From Phytohabitans maris (GTDB lineage: Bacteria; Actinomycetota; Actinomycetes; Mycobacteriales; Micromonosporaceae), in NCBI RefSeq assembly GCF_031085175.1, contig NZ_JAVHUY010000002.1, positions 186,001-250,000 of the forward strand: DNA of 64,000 nt, given 5' to 3'. Positions 47,450-56,022 of the stretch are shown piece after piece (the first letter of the stretch is position 1; every line of letters starts with the position of its first letter). Made by a program: the position numbers and the translations under genes. Under the pieces are notes generated by a model. It saw nothing but the letters and a program-made list of their open reading frames with translations. It had not been told where the DNA came from and made no database searches.

Positions 47450-48787
47450 ATGCGCCGGACCCTGCAGCACCCCGCTCGGATCGTGCCGCTCGCGTTCCTG
47501 GGCGTGATCGCGATCGGCACCGTCCTGCTCCTGCTGCCCGTCTCCACCCGCGGGCCGGGGTCGGCGTCGTTCATGACCGCGCTCTTCACCGCGGCCTCGG
47601 CGATCTGCACGACCGGACTGTCCCCGGTGGACGCGGCCACCTACTGGTCGGACTTCGGGCACGTCATGATCGCGCTGCTCACCCAGGTGGGCGGCTACGG
47701 CATCGCCACGATGGCGACGCTGCTCGGCCTGCTCGTCTCCCAGCGCCTGGGCCTGCGCAGCCGGCTGATGGCGCGGGCCGAGACGAGCTCCGGCCTGGCC
47801 CTCGGCGAGGTACGCACGGTGCTCGTGCTCGCCGCGGTCGTGATGCTCGCCAGCGAGGCGGTGATCGCGACGATCGTGGCCGGCCGGCTCTGGCTCGCGT
47901 ACGACATGCCGCTGGGGTCGGCCATCTGGGAGGGTGTGTTCAACGCGATACAGGCGTTCAACAACTCGGGTTTCTCGCTGCGCAGTGACGGCCTCTTCGG
48001 GTTCGTCGGCGACTGGTGGATTTGCGTGCCGCTGGCGCTCGGCGTGATCATCGGTGGCCTGGGCGTGCCCGTGCTGTACGAGCTCTTCCACGAGCTGCGC
48101 CGCCCGTCCGCCTGGTCGACACATACCCGGCTGACCGTGTGGGGTTCGCTGGTGCTGCTGGCGGCGGGCTTCGCGACCGTGCTGGTCTTCGAGTGGACCA
48201 ACCCCGGCACCCTCGGTCCGCTCAGCGTCACGCAGAAGATCCTGGCCGCCTTCGTACAGGGCACGATCCCCCGTTCCGGTGGCTTCAACACGGTCGACTA
48301 CGGCGCGATGGACGCCGACACGACCACGCTCATCACCGGCCTGATGTTCATCGGCGGCGGCAGCGCGAGCACCGCCGGCGGCGTCAAGGTCACCACGTTC
48401 TTCCTGCTCGCGTACGTGATCTGGACCGAGGTGCGGGGCGAGCGCGACGTCGTGGTCGGCCGCCGTCGGATCGCCGAGGCCACCCAGCGGCAGGCGACCT
48501 CGGTCGCCCTTCTCGGCGTGGCGACGGTCGCCGCCGGTACCTCGGGGCTGCTCGCTCTCAGCGAGGGTGTTTCGATGGACCGGGCCCTGTTCGAGGTGAC
48601 GTCGGCGTTCAGCACCGCGGGCATCACCGTCGGCCTGACCCCCGAGCTGTCCAGACCGGGACAGCTCGTGCTGATCGTGTTGATGTTCATCGGCCGGGTG
48701 GGGCCGATCGCGGTCGCCGCGGCGCTCGCGCTCAACACCCGCCACCGGCTGTACCGATACCCGGAGGAGCGACCCATCGTTGGCTGA
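47450..48787 (+). CDS. TrkH/KtrB-family potassium uptake membrane subunit
   Basis: Potassium channel-like translocation subunit, 445 residues, with four M1-P-M2 repeats. Selectivity-loop regions are visible as FTAASAICTTGLSPVD, FNAIQAFNNSGFSL, GTIPRSGGFNTVDYG and TSAFSTAGITVGLTP. It pairs with the cytosolic RCK subunit encoded by the next gene, whose start overlaps its stop by eight bases. Together they form a regulated Ktr/Trk system for potassium uptake, important in osmotic adaptation. Confidence 0.93.
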   Translation: MRRTLQHPARIVPLAFLGVIAIGTVLLLLPVSTRGPGSASFMTALFTAASAICTTGLSPVDAATYWSDFGHVMIALLTQVGGYGIATMATLLGLLVSQRLGLRSRLMARAETSSGLALGEVRTVLVLAAVVMLASEAVIATIVAGRLWLAYDMPLGSAIWEGVFNAIQAFNNSGFSLRSDGLFGFVGDWWICVPLALGVIIGGLGVPVLYELFHELRRPSAWSTHTRLTVWGSLVLLAAGFATVLVFEWTNPGTLGPLSVTQKILAAFVQGTIPRSGGFNTVDYGAMDADTTTLITGLMFIGGGSASTAGGVKVTTFFLLAYVIWTEVRGERDVVVGRRRIAEATQRQATSVALLGVATVAAGTSGLLALSEGVSMDRALFEVTSAFSTAGITVGLTPELSRPGQLVLIVLMFIGRVGPIAVAAALALNTRHRLYRYPEERPIVG

Positions 48788-49457
48788 GAAGACCAAGGCG
48801 CCGACCGCGTACGAAAACGTGGCGGTGATCGGCCTCGGCCGCTTCGGCGGTCAGGTGGCCGAGTCGCTGACCCGGCTCGGTCACGAGGTGCTCGGCGTCG
48901 ACGAGGACCCCAACCTGGTGCAGCAGTGGTCCGACCGGCTCACCCACGTCGTACAGGCTGACGCCACCGACGAGGAGGTGCTGCGGCAGATCGGCATGAC
49001 CGAGTTCGCCCGGGCGGTCGTCGGCATCGGCACCGACATCGAGGCGAGCGTGCTGACCGTACTGGCGCTGACCGAGATCGGCGTGCGCGAGATCTGGGCA
49101 AAGGCGATCTCGGTAAAGCACGGCAAGATCCTGCGCTCGGTCGGCGCCCACCACGTCATTTACCCCGAAGCGACGATGGGCGAGCGGGTGGCCCACCTGA
49201 TCACCAGCCGCATGCTCGACTTCATCGAGCTGGACGACGACTTCGCCATCGCCAAGACCCGCGCCCCGCGCCAAGCGGTCGGCCGCACGCTGGCCGAGGT
49301 CGCCCTCCGCACGAAGTACGGCGTCACGGTGGTCGGGGTCAAGACGCACGGCGCCGACTTCATCTACGCCACGCCCGACACCGTCGTACCCAGCTCGGCG
49401 GTGCTCATCGTGGCCGGCACCACCGAGCAGGTGCAGCGCTTCGCCGCCACGACGTAG
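48780..49457 (+). CDS. TrkA/KtrA-family potassium channel regulatory subunit
   Basis: A 225-residue cytosolic gating subunit with an RCK_N domain (nucleotide-binding VAVIGLGRFGGQVAESL, VDEDPNLVQ, VVQADATDEEVLRQIG) and an RCK_C domain in the last 80 residues. It binds ATP/ADP or NADH and c-di-AMP in studied homologues. The start is a TTG at 48780 inside the trkH gene with GGAGGAG upstream, so translation is coupled. This is the last gene before the gene-poor stretch. Confidence 0.92.
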   Translation: MAEKTKAPTAYENVAVIGLGRFGGQVAESLTRLGHEVLGVDEDPNLVQQWSDRLTHVVQADATDEEVLRQIGMTEFARAVVGIGTDIEASVLTVLALTEIGVREIWAKAISVKHGKILRSVGAHHVIYPEATMGERVAHLITSRMLDFIELDDDFAIAKTRAPRQAVGRTLAEVALRTKYGVTVVGVKTHGADFIYATPDTVVPSSAVLIVAGTTEQVQRFAATT

Positions 49458-49616
49458 CCACCAATGAGCTACCGCGACGTCCGCGGCGGTCCGGACCGTT
49501 GCGGTCTACAGCTGCTGCGGACCGGGGCAAGATCCCGTCTGAAGAAACGTCGAACCCCTTGTGCGGGTGATCGCGGTATTTAGGTGCCCCTCCGGGGGCA
49601 CTCATGTACCACGATC
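49458..49616. repeat. composite repeat, copy 2 (conserved block plus family 2 palindrome)
   Basis: The 36-bp conserved block lies at 49468-49503 (GCTACCGCGACGTCCGC ... GGACCGTTGCG) and the palindrome at 49569-49616, 22-bp arms around TCCG with some mismatches, core GATCGCGGTATTTAGG. The sequence after the palindrome again ends GCGCCGATCAAGGG. It lies just after trkA, where it would stop the trkHA transcript. Confidence 0.8.
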
Positions 49617-50495
49617 TGATCCTGCGGCTGATCTCGGGCGCCGATCAAGGGAAAGGGGCGGCCTAGCGCGGAGCGCCCGGGTGGTGGCGCGGTGCGGGGT
49701 TGGGGTTGTGGACCGCGCCTACGCGCCGGTCGACCCCAGGCTGCGGAATTGGCGGGCGACTACCAACGAAGCCGCGCTCGCCATCGCGCTAAGTGCCGAA
49801 ACGCGGGCCGAAGCAAGCTCATCGCCAGCCGTGAAGCTTCGCCAGACGGTGCATAAAGATGGCCCTCACCCGAGCCACCGGGGAGGGCCATCAGTGCACC
49901 TGAAGCTCGCCCGCGTCAACAGACAATCCGTCAGGTTATTTGGTGCGGGCCCGGCGGCTTCGCCTTAGCCGTGCCCAGGCCGCCAGTATGGCACGCGCCC
50001 CCCGGGCAGGGAAAACCCACGGCAATTCCCGTACGCGAGCGATCAGAAATCAGCCCCGCTTTGAATTCGAAACCAGCGCCGACAAGCACATCGGATAAGG
50101 CACCACCGGGTAACGAATGGCCACTTGGCTTCTCTCATCAAATCGTTGGCACCAAGGCGACCGGATCGATTTTGGCACCTTCGCGACCAGCCCTTGGCGG
50201 CTCACACCCAAGCAAGCGCAGCGTTGGGCACCCTATGCCAAACCCGGTTTGCCTTGGGGTGGTCCCCCCAATCGGCGCGCGTAGGAGGCAAAATTGCAAA
50301 GGCGGGCCGAAAGTTGCGCAGGCGACGATTGGTGGGTCACTATGACTGTCGCGCCACACGCTTCCCGCATCTTTCGCCGTCGACGCTTCGGAAGCCACTC
50401 CGCGGCTGGATACCACGGGATGACCGATGTGTAGGAGGCCGTGCGGCGTTCGTAGTCCCGCGTCAACCGAAAATCCGGAGGGAGGTGAGGTGGAT
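49617..50495. other. gene-poor region, lower GC, one long hairpin
   Basis: No coding region that I can support in about 880 bases. The open frames here have none of the third-position GC bias of real genes and the base composition is visibly more mixed. At 49848-49900 there is a long stem-loop: GGTGCA, GATGGCCCTC, a 15-base loop, GAGGGCCATC, TGCACC. It may be a terminator or part of an untranslated RNA. The remainder looks like decayed or foreign sequence. Confidence 0.5.
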
Positions 50496-50609
50496 ATGAG
50501 CGCGGAGCTTGATGTACGGGTTCGGATCACCAGGACGATCCTGGTCCCGGCCGTCATCCTGATCATTCTGATCATCGTGACGGTTCGGTCCGGCTGGACG
50601 CCCGGCTGA
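50496..50609 (+). CDS. 37-residue single-helix membrane peptide
   Basis: A very short gene: MSAELDVRVRITRT, then a membrane helix ILVPAVILIILIIVTV and a short RSGWTPG tail. The ribosome site GGAGGGAGGTGAGG directly ahead of ATG 50496 is one of the strongest in the window, and a hairpin terminator follows at 50621, so this is likely a true small transcription unit. Function unknown; toxin-like or regulatory membrane peptides have this shape. Confidence 0.6.
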   Translation: MSAELDVRVRITRTILVPAVILIILIIVTVRSGWTPG

Positions 50610-50620
50610 TCTCGCGCCAG

Positions 50621-50653
50621 CGCCCGCCGGGGTTTTCCTCGCCTCGGCGGGCG
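50621..50653. terminator. hairpin terminator after the 37-residue gene
   Basis: CGCCCGCCG (50621-50629) pairs perfectly with CGGCGGGCG (50645-50653) around a 15-base loop containing TTTT. It begins 12 bases after the small gene's stop. Confidence 0.7.
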
Positions 50654-50792
50654 TCACGGACCGGAGTCTGCCGGGCCAACGGCTTGCCGACCACCCCGAG
50701 CCGGCGCGGGTGTGGACGCTCACGTCACCCCCTCGCCGCGCGGACAACAACCCGCGCTGACCACCCCAAGACGCGGACGGCAGCCGATGTGC

Positions 50793-50822
50793 TCTGCCTG
50801 ACGCGGCGCCGCGTCAGGCAGA
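50793..50822. terminator. perfect palindrome at the 3' end of the 117-residue gene
   Basis: TCTGCCTGACGCGGC followed directly by its exact complement, giving a 15-bp stem without a loop in duplex form. It lies six bases from the stop of the minus-strand gene 50828-51181, in the right place for a terminator. Could also be a protein-binding site, being perfectly symmetrical. Confidence 0.65.
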
Positions 50823-50827
50823 AGCAC

Positions 50828-51181
50828 CTACGGGCGGCGCCGCCGCCATGCGAACGCCAGTCCGGCACCCAACGCGCTGAGGCACACACCGGCGCTGGTC
50901 GCGAGGACGGCCCAGTAGGGAGCCTGCGCGCCCAGGCCGGCAGCGGCCGGTCCCGTCGCGAGCAACGCCGCTCCGACGCAGATGAGCAGGTAGGTCACGG
51001 CGTCGTCGAGCGACTGGTTGGCCTTGAGGCGCAGCCCGAGCCGCCGTTGCTCCAGGTCGGCGTTGAGCGTGAGCTGGTTGGGCTCGGGCGCCCGGACGAA
51101 GGTGGGATCGTTCGGACTGTAGCTGTTCGGCTCCCGGGTGAGGTCAATCGACCGGGCGACCTGTCGCTTCCGGGATGTCAT
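50828..51181 (-). CDS. small two-helix membrane protein
   Basis: A 117-residue protein: hydrophilic first half (MTSRKRQVARSIDLTREP...), then two membrane helices (about residues 62-82 and 88-112) ending in WRRRRP. GAGCGAGGTGCAAG before the ATG at 51181 is a good ribosome site and a perfect palindrome follows the stop. No family recognised. The basic C-terminus places both ends inside the cell. Confidence 0.6.
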   Translation of the reverse strand: MTSRKRQVARSIDLTREPNSYSPNDPTFVRAPEPNQLTLNADLEQRRLGLRLKANQSLDDAVTYLLICVGAALLATGPAAAGLGAQAPYWAVLATSAGVCLSALGAGLAFAWRRRRP

Positions 51182-51862
51182 CTTGCACCTCGCTCACTGG
51201 TTGCTTGCCGGATGTTGAGCGCTCCGGTTCGGGGGTGCCCGGGAGTGTCGGATGCGACCGAAGACCTGACAAACACAGTACGAAAGGCTGTTGTTGTGCA
51301 GCTCGTGACTGCTCTTTAGTCACAGTACCTGCACTCGGGCCGGTTGCCTCTAGACGCCGGTCGGCCACGTGGTGAGCAAGTTGCCAACGGCGAATGCGGT
51401 CGGCAAGTCAGCCCGACAGCCGCCCTGGCCAGGTCCTTAGGAGATCCGGAAGCCCAGCCGGCTAGGCAGGACAGGGGCGATTTGCCGGATTCGCCAGAGC
51501 ATCTCGGTCGATGGGGTGACACGAATCACTCCGCCCGTCGCGGCATGTCCCCATCAAGTCGGGCGAGGTTCCGCCTAGCTGGGACTTGACGATCGCTGCG
51601 CGCTGGTCGATGGTGGAGTCATGACCGATACATACATCGCTCAGACGATGGGCATCAGCCATTCGTATCATGTCGCTAGCGGCCCCCTGGGCTATGGTGG
51701 GCCGTAGCGGTACAAGCTACATGCGAACGCCATGTCAGGTCAGGATGGTCCGCGTACGATGGTGATCGCAGGCACGGATGGCAGGCGCCGGCGCCCCCAG
51801 CCCCAGGTGCTGGGTGCCACCGCGTCCGTGTCTCTTTGGCGCCACGGAGGAGTGTGTCCCGA
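51182..51862. other. intergenic stretch without recognisable gene
   Basis: About 680 bases between divergent small genes. No frame shows coding bias. The only structure I see is GTGACT (51305) and AGTCAC (51318) with a seven-base loop. The promoters for both flanking genes should be here, but I cannot place them with confidence. Confidence 0.5.
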
Positions 51863-52186
51863 ATGGATACCAACAAGAATCGTGCTGTCGCCGTGCGGGA
51901 GCAGACCGAGGAAAAGACAGTAGAGCCCGAGACGACCCCGCCGTCCGTGCCTCCGACGGCCGCCAGTGGTAGCCCAGGGGGTCTGGTCCGGGTAACAGTC
52001 AACCTGACGCCGAAGTCGGCGGACGCGCTGGAGGCGATCAGCGGCGCGACCGGTCTGTCGAAGACCGATGTGATCAACCGGTCGTTGCAGGTCTACCAGC
52101 TGGTCGAGGAGCTGCTCGACCGGGGTGGCGGCAGCATTCTCATCAAGCACCCGAGTGGCGAGCTGGAGCGGGTCTACATCCTGTGA
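51863..52186 (+). CDS. ribbon-helix-helix-like small protein
   Basis: A 107-residue protein. Residues 1-40 are disordered (Pro/Thr/Glu-rich), residues 41-85 fit a ribbon-helix-helix pattern: a strand LVRVTVNLTP, then KSADALEAISGATGLSKTDV and INRSLQVYQLVEELL. The end, ILIKHPSGELERVYIL, looks like a C-terminal strand pair. Such proteins bind DNA as dimers, often as antitoxins, but no toxin gene is adjacent. ATG 51863 has GGAGG with a 12-base spacer. Confidence 0.7.
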   Translation: MDTNKNRAVAVREQTEEKTVEPETTPPSVPPTAASGSPGGLVRVTVNLTPKSADALEAISGATGLSKTDVINRSLQVYQLVEELLDRGGGSILIKHPSGELERVYIL

Positions 52187-52383
52187 GGATCGGGCGTCTC
52201 GCTCTGTCGCCGCACGTGGATATCGGCGAGCGCGGTTAATTCGGCCGGCGGCAGGTCGACGTCGCGCCGGTCCGACGCATTTGTGGATTCCGCGGTGGAT
52301 GCGGACTCCGTGCCAAATGCGATTCTCGCGTCGGCGTGGTGCGTAGGCATCTGCTCCGACAAGTCCAGCCTGTCGCCTATCAT
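52174..52383 (-). CDS. possible 69-residue hypothetical protein
   Basis: A 69-codon frame with ATG 52383 preceded by GAGGGGTCACGGC, an acceptable ribosome site. The protein is acidic and hydrophilic with ELTALADIHVRR near the end and no recognised domain. It overlaps the 3' end of the convergent 107-residue gene by 13 bases. Codon bias is weaker than in proven genes, so it may not be real. Confidence 0.35.
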   Translation of the reverse strand: MIGDRLDLSEQMPTHHADARIAFGTESASTAESTNASDRRDVDLPPAELTALADIHVRRQSETPDPHRM

Positions 52384-52603
52384 GCCGTGACCCCTCTAGA
52401 CATGCTGACTCGCCAAAGTCTGCCAGGAACGCCCTTGGAGCAGCTGATCCGTTTGGCGCCACCTCGCGTAACGTTCGGGTGGGGTGCCCAAGTCGGCCGG
52501 TGGATTAACGGCGCCCTCGTGTCAGATTGGCGTCAGTCATGACCGGGGCGACGTGATGTACGGCTCAATAGCCGGCCGTCGCTTCGCCCATTAAAATCCG
52601 CCT
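52384..52603. other. short gap, no gene seen
   Basis: Between the small genes and the SDR gene nothing convincing is coded. It should hold the SDR promoter; the A/T-rich word CCATTAAAAT just before the SDR start at 52604 is the only deviation in composition. Confidence 0.4.
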
Positions 52604-53377
52604 GTGTCCGCATACCTGGAGCGTCTTTTCTCGCTGGATGGGCGCGTGGCGGTCGTGACCGGTGGCAGCTCGGGGATCGGCCGCGCGATCGCGGAGGCCC
52701 TCGGTCGCGCGGGCGCCAAGGTGGTGCTGGTCGCGCGGCGCGAGGCGCCGCTGGCCGCGGTCGTCGCCGAGCTCGCCGCCGTCGGGGTGGAGGCGGCGGC
52801 GGTCTGCGCCGACCTCGGCGACCGCCAGGCACTGCGGGCGGCGGCCGAGGCGGCCGCCGGGTGGTACGGCGAGCCCGACATCCTGGTCAACTCCGCCGCC
52901 ATCAACCGGCGCCCGCACCTGTCCGACCTCACCGAAGACGACTGGGACGCGACGATCTCCGCCAACCTCGCCGCGCCCTTCCTGCTCGGCCAGCGCTTCG
53001 GCCCGCCGATGGCGGCCCGGGGCTGGGGCCGGATCATCAACATCGCCTCCCAGCAGTCGGTACGGGCGTACGGCAACAGCGGTGCGTACGGGGCGGCGAA
53101 GGCGGGGCTGGCCGGGCTGACCCGCGCGCAGGCCGAGGCGTGGTCGCGGCACGGCGTCACGTCCAACGCGATCGCGCCCGGCATCGTGCGCACGCCGCTG
53201 ACCGCGGAGTTCTTCGCCGACCCGGCGCGGGTGGCGTCGGCGGCCGCCCGCACGATGGTGGGGCGCAATGGCGAGCTGGGCGACTTCGCGGGTGCGGCGG
53301 TGTTTCTGGCGAGCGCGTCGAGCGGATACGTGACCGGCCAGACACTCTTCGTGGACGGCGGCTTCTCCGTCGCGTGA
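52604..53377 (+). CDS. short-chain dehydrogenase/reductase
   Basis: A 257-residue classical SDR. Cofactor motif TGGSSGIGRAIAEAL, the structural NSAA in place of NNAG, and the catalytic Ser-Tyr-Lys in IASQQSVRAYGNSGAYGAAK are present. VARREAPLA after the second strand (arginine) favours NADP(H). C-terminal GQTLFVDGGFSV is typical. Close to gluconate 5-dehydrogenase or 3-oxoacyl-ACP reductase-type members; substrate not defined. GTG 52604. Confidence 0.9.
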   Translation: MSAYLERLFSLDGRVAVVTGGSSGIGRAIAEALGRAGAKVVLVARREAPLAAVVAELAAVGVEAAAVCADLGDRQALRAAAEAAAGWYGEPDILVNSAAINRRPHLSDLTEDDWDATISANLAAPFLLGQRFGPPMAARGWGRIINIASQQSVRAYGNSGAYGAAKAGLAGLTRAQAEAWSRHGVTSNAIAPGIVRTPLTAEFFADPARVASAAARTMVGRNGELGDFAGAAVFLASASSGYVTGQTLFVDGGFSVA

Positions 53378-53462
53378 TCGGTCCGTCCTATACCACAGCG
53401 GTGCCTTAATTCTGAGGCTCGTGTGACTAGCGGGGCTGCTGGTTCCGGTAGGCTCTCGCACC

Positions 53463-54446
53463 GTGCTTCGTCGTCCGCTAGCGGTGCTGCTCGGTCTGGT
53501 CCTGGCTTGGATCGCCACGGGGCCCGCGGCGGCAGCGCCAAACACCGACGACGAGGGCGCCTCCAAGACCCTCCGGGTGCAGTTGGAGGCAGCCAACAAG
53601 GGGCACATCGAGGCCAAGGCCAAGCTCGCCAATTCTAAAAAGCACCAGCTCGAGCTCAACCTCCAGCTGCGCAAGGTCCAAGAGCAGCTGGCCGTGGTCA
53701 GCGGCGAGGTGGCCGTGCTCGCCGCGGAGTCCTACCGGGTCGGCCGGCTCACGCCGATCAACATGATGCTCAACAGCGCCACGCCCAACGAGTTCCTGCA
53801 GCGGGCCTCCGGCCTCGAGCTGCTGGCCCAGCGCGACGGCGCGGCGATGCGCCGGCTCACCGAGGCGCGCGAAGAGGTCGCGCGCACCAAGGCCGCGATC
53901 GACAACGAGGTCCGCGAGCAGGCCAAGCAGGTCGCCATCATGGCCGCGAAGAAGAAGGACCTGGAGAAGGCGCTCGGCATCGGTACGGCCGGCGGTTTCG
54001 TCGACGCCAGCTCGCCGCTCGCCCAGCCGGCGCCGCGCAACTCCGACGGTTCCTGGCCGAGCGAAAAGTGCATCGTCGACGACCCGACCACGAGCGGCTG
54101 CATCACCGCGCGCACGCTGCACGCGTACAACCAGGCGCGGGCGGCCGGCTTCAAGCGGTACACGTCCTGCAAGCGCAGCGGGGGCGGTGGTGAGCATCCG
54201 TTGGGCCGGGCATGTGACTTCTCGTCAGCGGAGTCGACCTTCAAAGACAGTGACGCGACCGGTGACGACCGCACATATGGCAACCGGTTGGCCGCGTTTT
54301 TCGTGAAGAACGCCGACCGTCTGGGCGTGCTCTACGTGATCTGGTTCCGGCAGATCTGGTCGCCGGCGTCGGGCTGGAGGGCGTACAGCGGGAGTGGTAG
54401 TGCGGCGGCACGGCACACGAATCACGTGCACCTCTCGATAATCTGA
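53463..54446 (+). CDS. secreted coiled-coil protein with M15-like peptidase domain
   Basis: A 327-residue exported protein: signal peptide (LLGLVLAWIATGPAAAA), a long coiled coil (about residues 30-170, heptad-rich with Lys, Glu and Gln), a linker, then a C-terminal domain with EHPLGRACDFS (HxxGxxxD) and HTNHVHLSI (HxH). These are the zinc ligands of the M15/LAS peptidase fold, which cuts peptidoglycan cross-links. A coiled coil plus hydrolase resembles PcsB/RipC-type wall remodelling enzymes. Starts at GTG 53463. Confidence 0.85.
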   Translation: MLRRPLAVLLGLVLAWIATGPAAAAPNTDDEGASKTLRVQLEAANKGHIEAKAKLANSKKHQLELNLQLRKVQEQLAVVSGEVAVLAAESYRVGRLTPINMMLNSATPNEFLQRASGLELLAQRDGAAMRRLTEAREEVARTKAAIDNEVREQAKQVAIMAAKKKDLEKALGIGTAGGFVDASSPLAQPAPRNSDGSWPSEKCIVDDPTTSGCITARTLHAYNQARAAGFKRYTSCKRSGGGGEHPLGRACDFSSAESTFKDSDATGDDRTYGNRLAAFFVKNADRLGVLYVIWFRQIWSPASGWRAYSGSGSAAARHTNHVHLSII

Positions 54447-54462
54447 TTACCCTTTCTCCTTG

Positions 54463-55977
54463 ATGGAGACAATTCCGCAGACCACCACACCCCTGCCGCC
54501 CAAGCTCGCGGCCGCACTCGTCTTCCTGGCGAGCGGCGCCGTCCTCGTGCTGGAGACGGTCGCGTTACGCCTCGTGGGGCCGTACGTCGGCGTGACCCTC
54601 CAGGTGACCAGCGCGGTCATCGGCGTCGCGCTGGGCGCCATCGCCTACGGGGCGTGGCTGGGCGGCTACCTCGCCGACCGGCAGGACCCGCGCCGCCTCC
54701 TCGCTCCGGCGCTGGTGCTCGCCGCGATCGCCACGGCCGTGACGCTGCCGGTCGTACGGTGGGCCGGCGAGGGGCTGCGCGGCAGCGCCGACACCGGCAT
54801 CATCCTGCTCACCGCGCTGGCCGTCTTCCTTCCCGCCGCGCTGCTCTCCGGCGTCAGCCCGCTGGTGGTCAAGCTCCAGCTCGGCGACCTGCGGCGCACC
54901 GGCCAGGTGGTCGGCAAGCTGTCCAGCATCGGCACGCTGGGCGGCATCACGGCCACGCTGGTCACCGGCTTCGTGCTGGTCGCCGCCCTGCCCACCACCG
55001 TGATCATCCTGGGGCTGGCCGGGCTGCTCGGCGCGATCGGCATCGGCCTCGGGGTGTACCTGCACCGCCGGGACCCCGTGCCGAGCCCGCCCCGCGCCCG
55101 CGCGCTGCTCGCCGCGGTCGGGCTGGCCGGCGCCGGACTCTCCACTGTGGCGCCCAACCCCTGCGACGTCGAGACGGCGTACCACTGCGCGACGGTCGTC
55201 GAGGACCCGGCCTACCCGTTCGGCCGCACCCTGATGCTCAACTCGGCCCGCCACTCGTACGTCGACCTGGGCAACCCGGAGCACCTGGAGTTCGCGTACA
55301 CCCAGTGGATCGCTGCGGTCGCCGACAAGATGGCGCCGGAGGGCAGGCCGCTCGACGCGCTGCATCTGGGCGGCGGCGGGTTCACGATGCCGCGCTACCT
55401 CAACGCCACCCGCCCGGGCGGCACCAACGAGGTGTACGAGATCGACGGCGGGCTCGTCGACCTGGCCCGCGACGAGCTGGGGCTACGCACCGGCCCCGAC
55501 CTCACGCCGGTGGTCGGTGACGCCCGCGTGCTGCTCACCGCCCGCCCCGCGGCGAGCGTTGACTTCGTGGTGGGCGACGCGTTCGGCCACCTGGTGGTCC
55601 CCTGGCACCTCGCCACCCGGGAGATGGCCGAGCAGATCCACCGCACGCTGCGTCCCGGCGGCGTGTACACGCAAAACGTGATCGACTACCCGCCGCTGCG
55701 CTTCATCCGCGCCGAGATGGCGACCGTCGCCGAAGTCTTCCCGCACGTCGCGCTGATCGCCCCGCCCAACGCGCTGGCCGGCAACCAGGGCGCCAACTTC
55801 GTGATCGTCGCCTCCGACCGGCCGCTGCCCCTCGACGCGATCCACGCCCAGCTCGTCAGCGCCTCGCTGGAACCGGTCACGCTTCTTTCCGGCGCCCAGC
55901 TGAAGGAGTTCGTGGCGGACGCGCGGGTGCTGACCGACGACTTCGCACCGGTCGACCAACTCCTTGCCGGACCGTGA
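54463..55977 (+). CDS. membrane-bound spermidine synthase-like protein
   Basis: A 504-residue protein with seven or eight membrane helices in the first 220 residues and a C-terminal Rossmann-fold domain of the spermidine-synthase type (LHLGGGGFTMPRYL, VYEIDGGLVDLARDEL, VVGDARVLL, VVGDAFGHLVVPWHL). These MFS-like/synthase fusions are common in actinobacteria. The catalytic aspartates for polyamine transfer are only partly recognisable, so it may act on another amine. ATG 54463. A 45-base gap separates it from the kinase gene that follows on the same strand. Confidence 0.85.
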   Translation: METIPQTTTPLPPKLAAALVFLASGAVLVLETVALRLVGPYVGVTLQVTSAVIGVALGAIAYGAWLGGYLADRQDPRRLLAPALVLAAIATAVTLPVVRWAGEGLRGSADTGIILLTALAVFLPAALLSGVSPLVVKLQLGDLRRTGQVVGKLSSIGTLGGITATLVTGFVLVAALPTTVIILGLAGLLGAIGIGLGVYLHRRDPVPSPPRARALLAAVGLAGAGLSTVAPNPCDVETAYHCATVVEDPAYPFGRTLMLNSARHSYVDLGNPEHLEFAYTQWIAAVADKMAPEGRPLDALHLGGGGFTMPRYLNATRPGGTNEVYEIDGGLVDLARDELGLRTGPDLTPVVGDARVLLTARPAASVDFVVGDAFGHLVVPWHLATREMAEQIHRTLRPGGVYTQNVIDYPPLRFIRAEMATVAEVFPHVALIAPPNALAGNQGANFVIVASDRPLPLDAIHAQLVSASLEPVTLLSGAQLKEFVADARVLTDDFAPVDQLLAGP

Positions 55978-56022
55978 CCGTTCCCAGGTGTAGCCGCTGA
56001 CGGGCGGGGCAATTGATTTGGC

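Noticed and set aside
49561-50345. Several open frames of 120-135 codons after trkA
   Set aside because: They show no third-position GC bias, lack ribosome sites and cross the repeat elements.
51863-52383. Toxin-antitoxin pair (ribbon-helix-helix protein with the 69-residue frame)
   Set aside because: The genes are convergent rather than in one operon, and the 69-residue frame shows no toxin motif.
52336-52542. 68-codon frame before the SDR gene
   Set aside because: No ribosome site, no domain and weak coding bias; it also overlaps the competing minus-strand frame.
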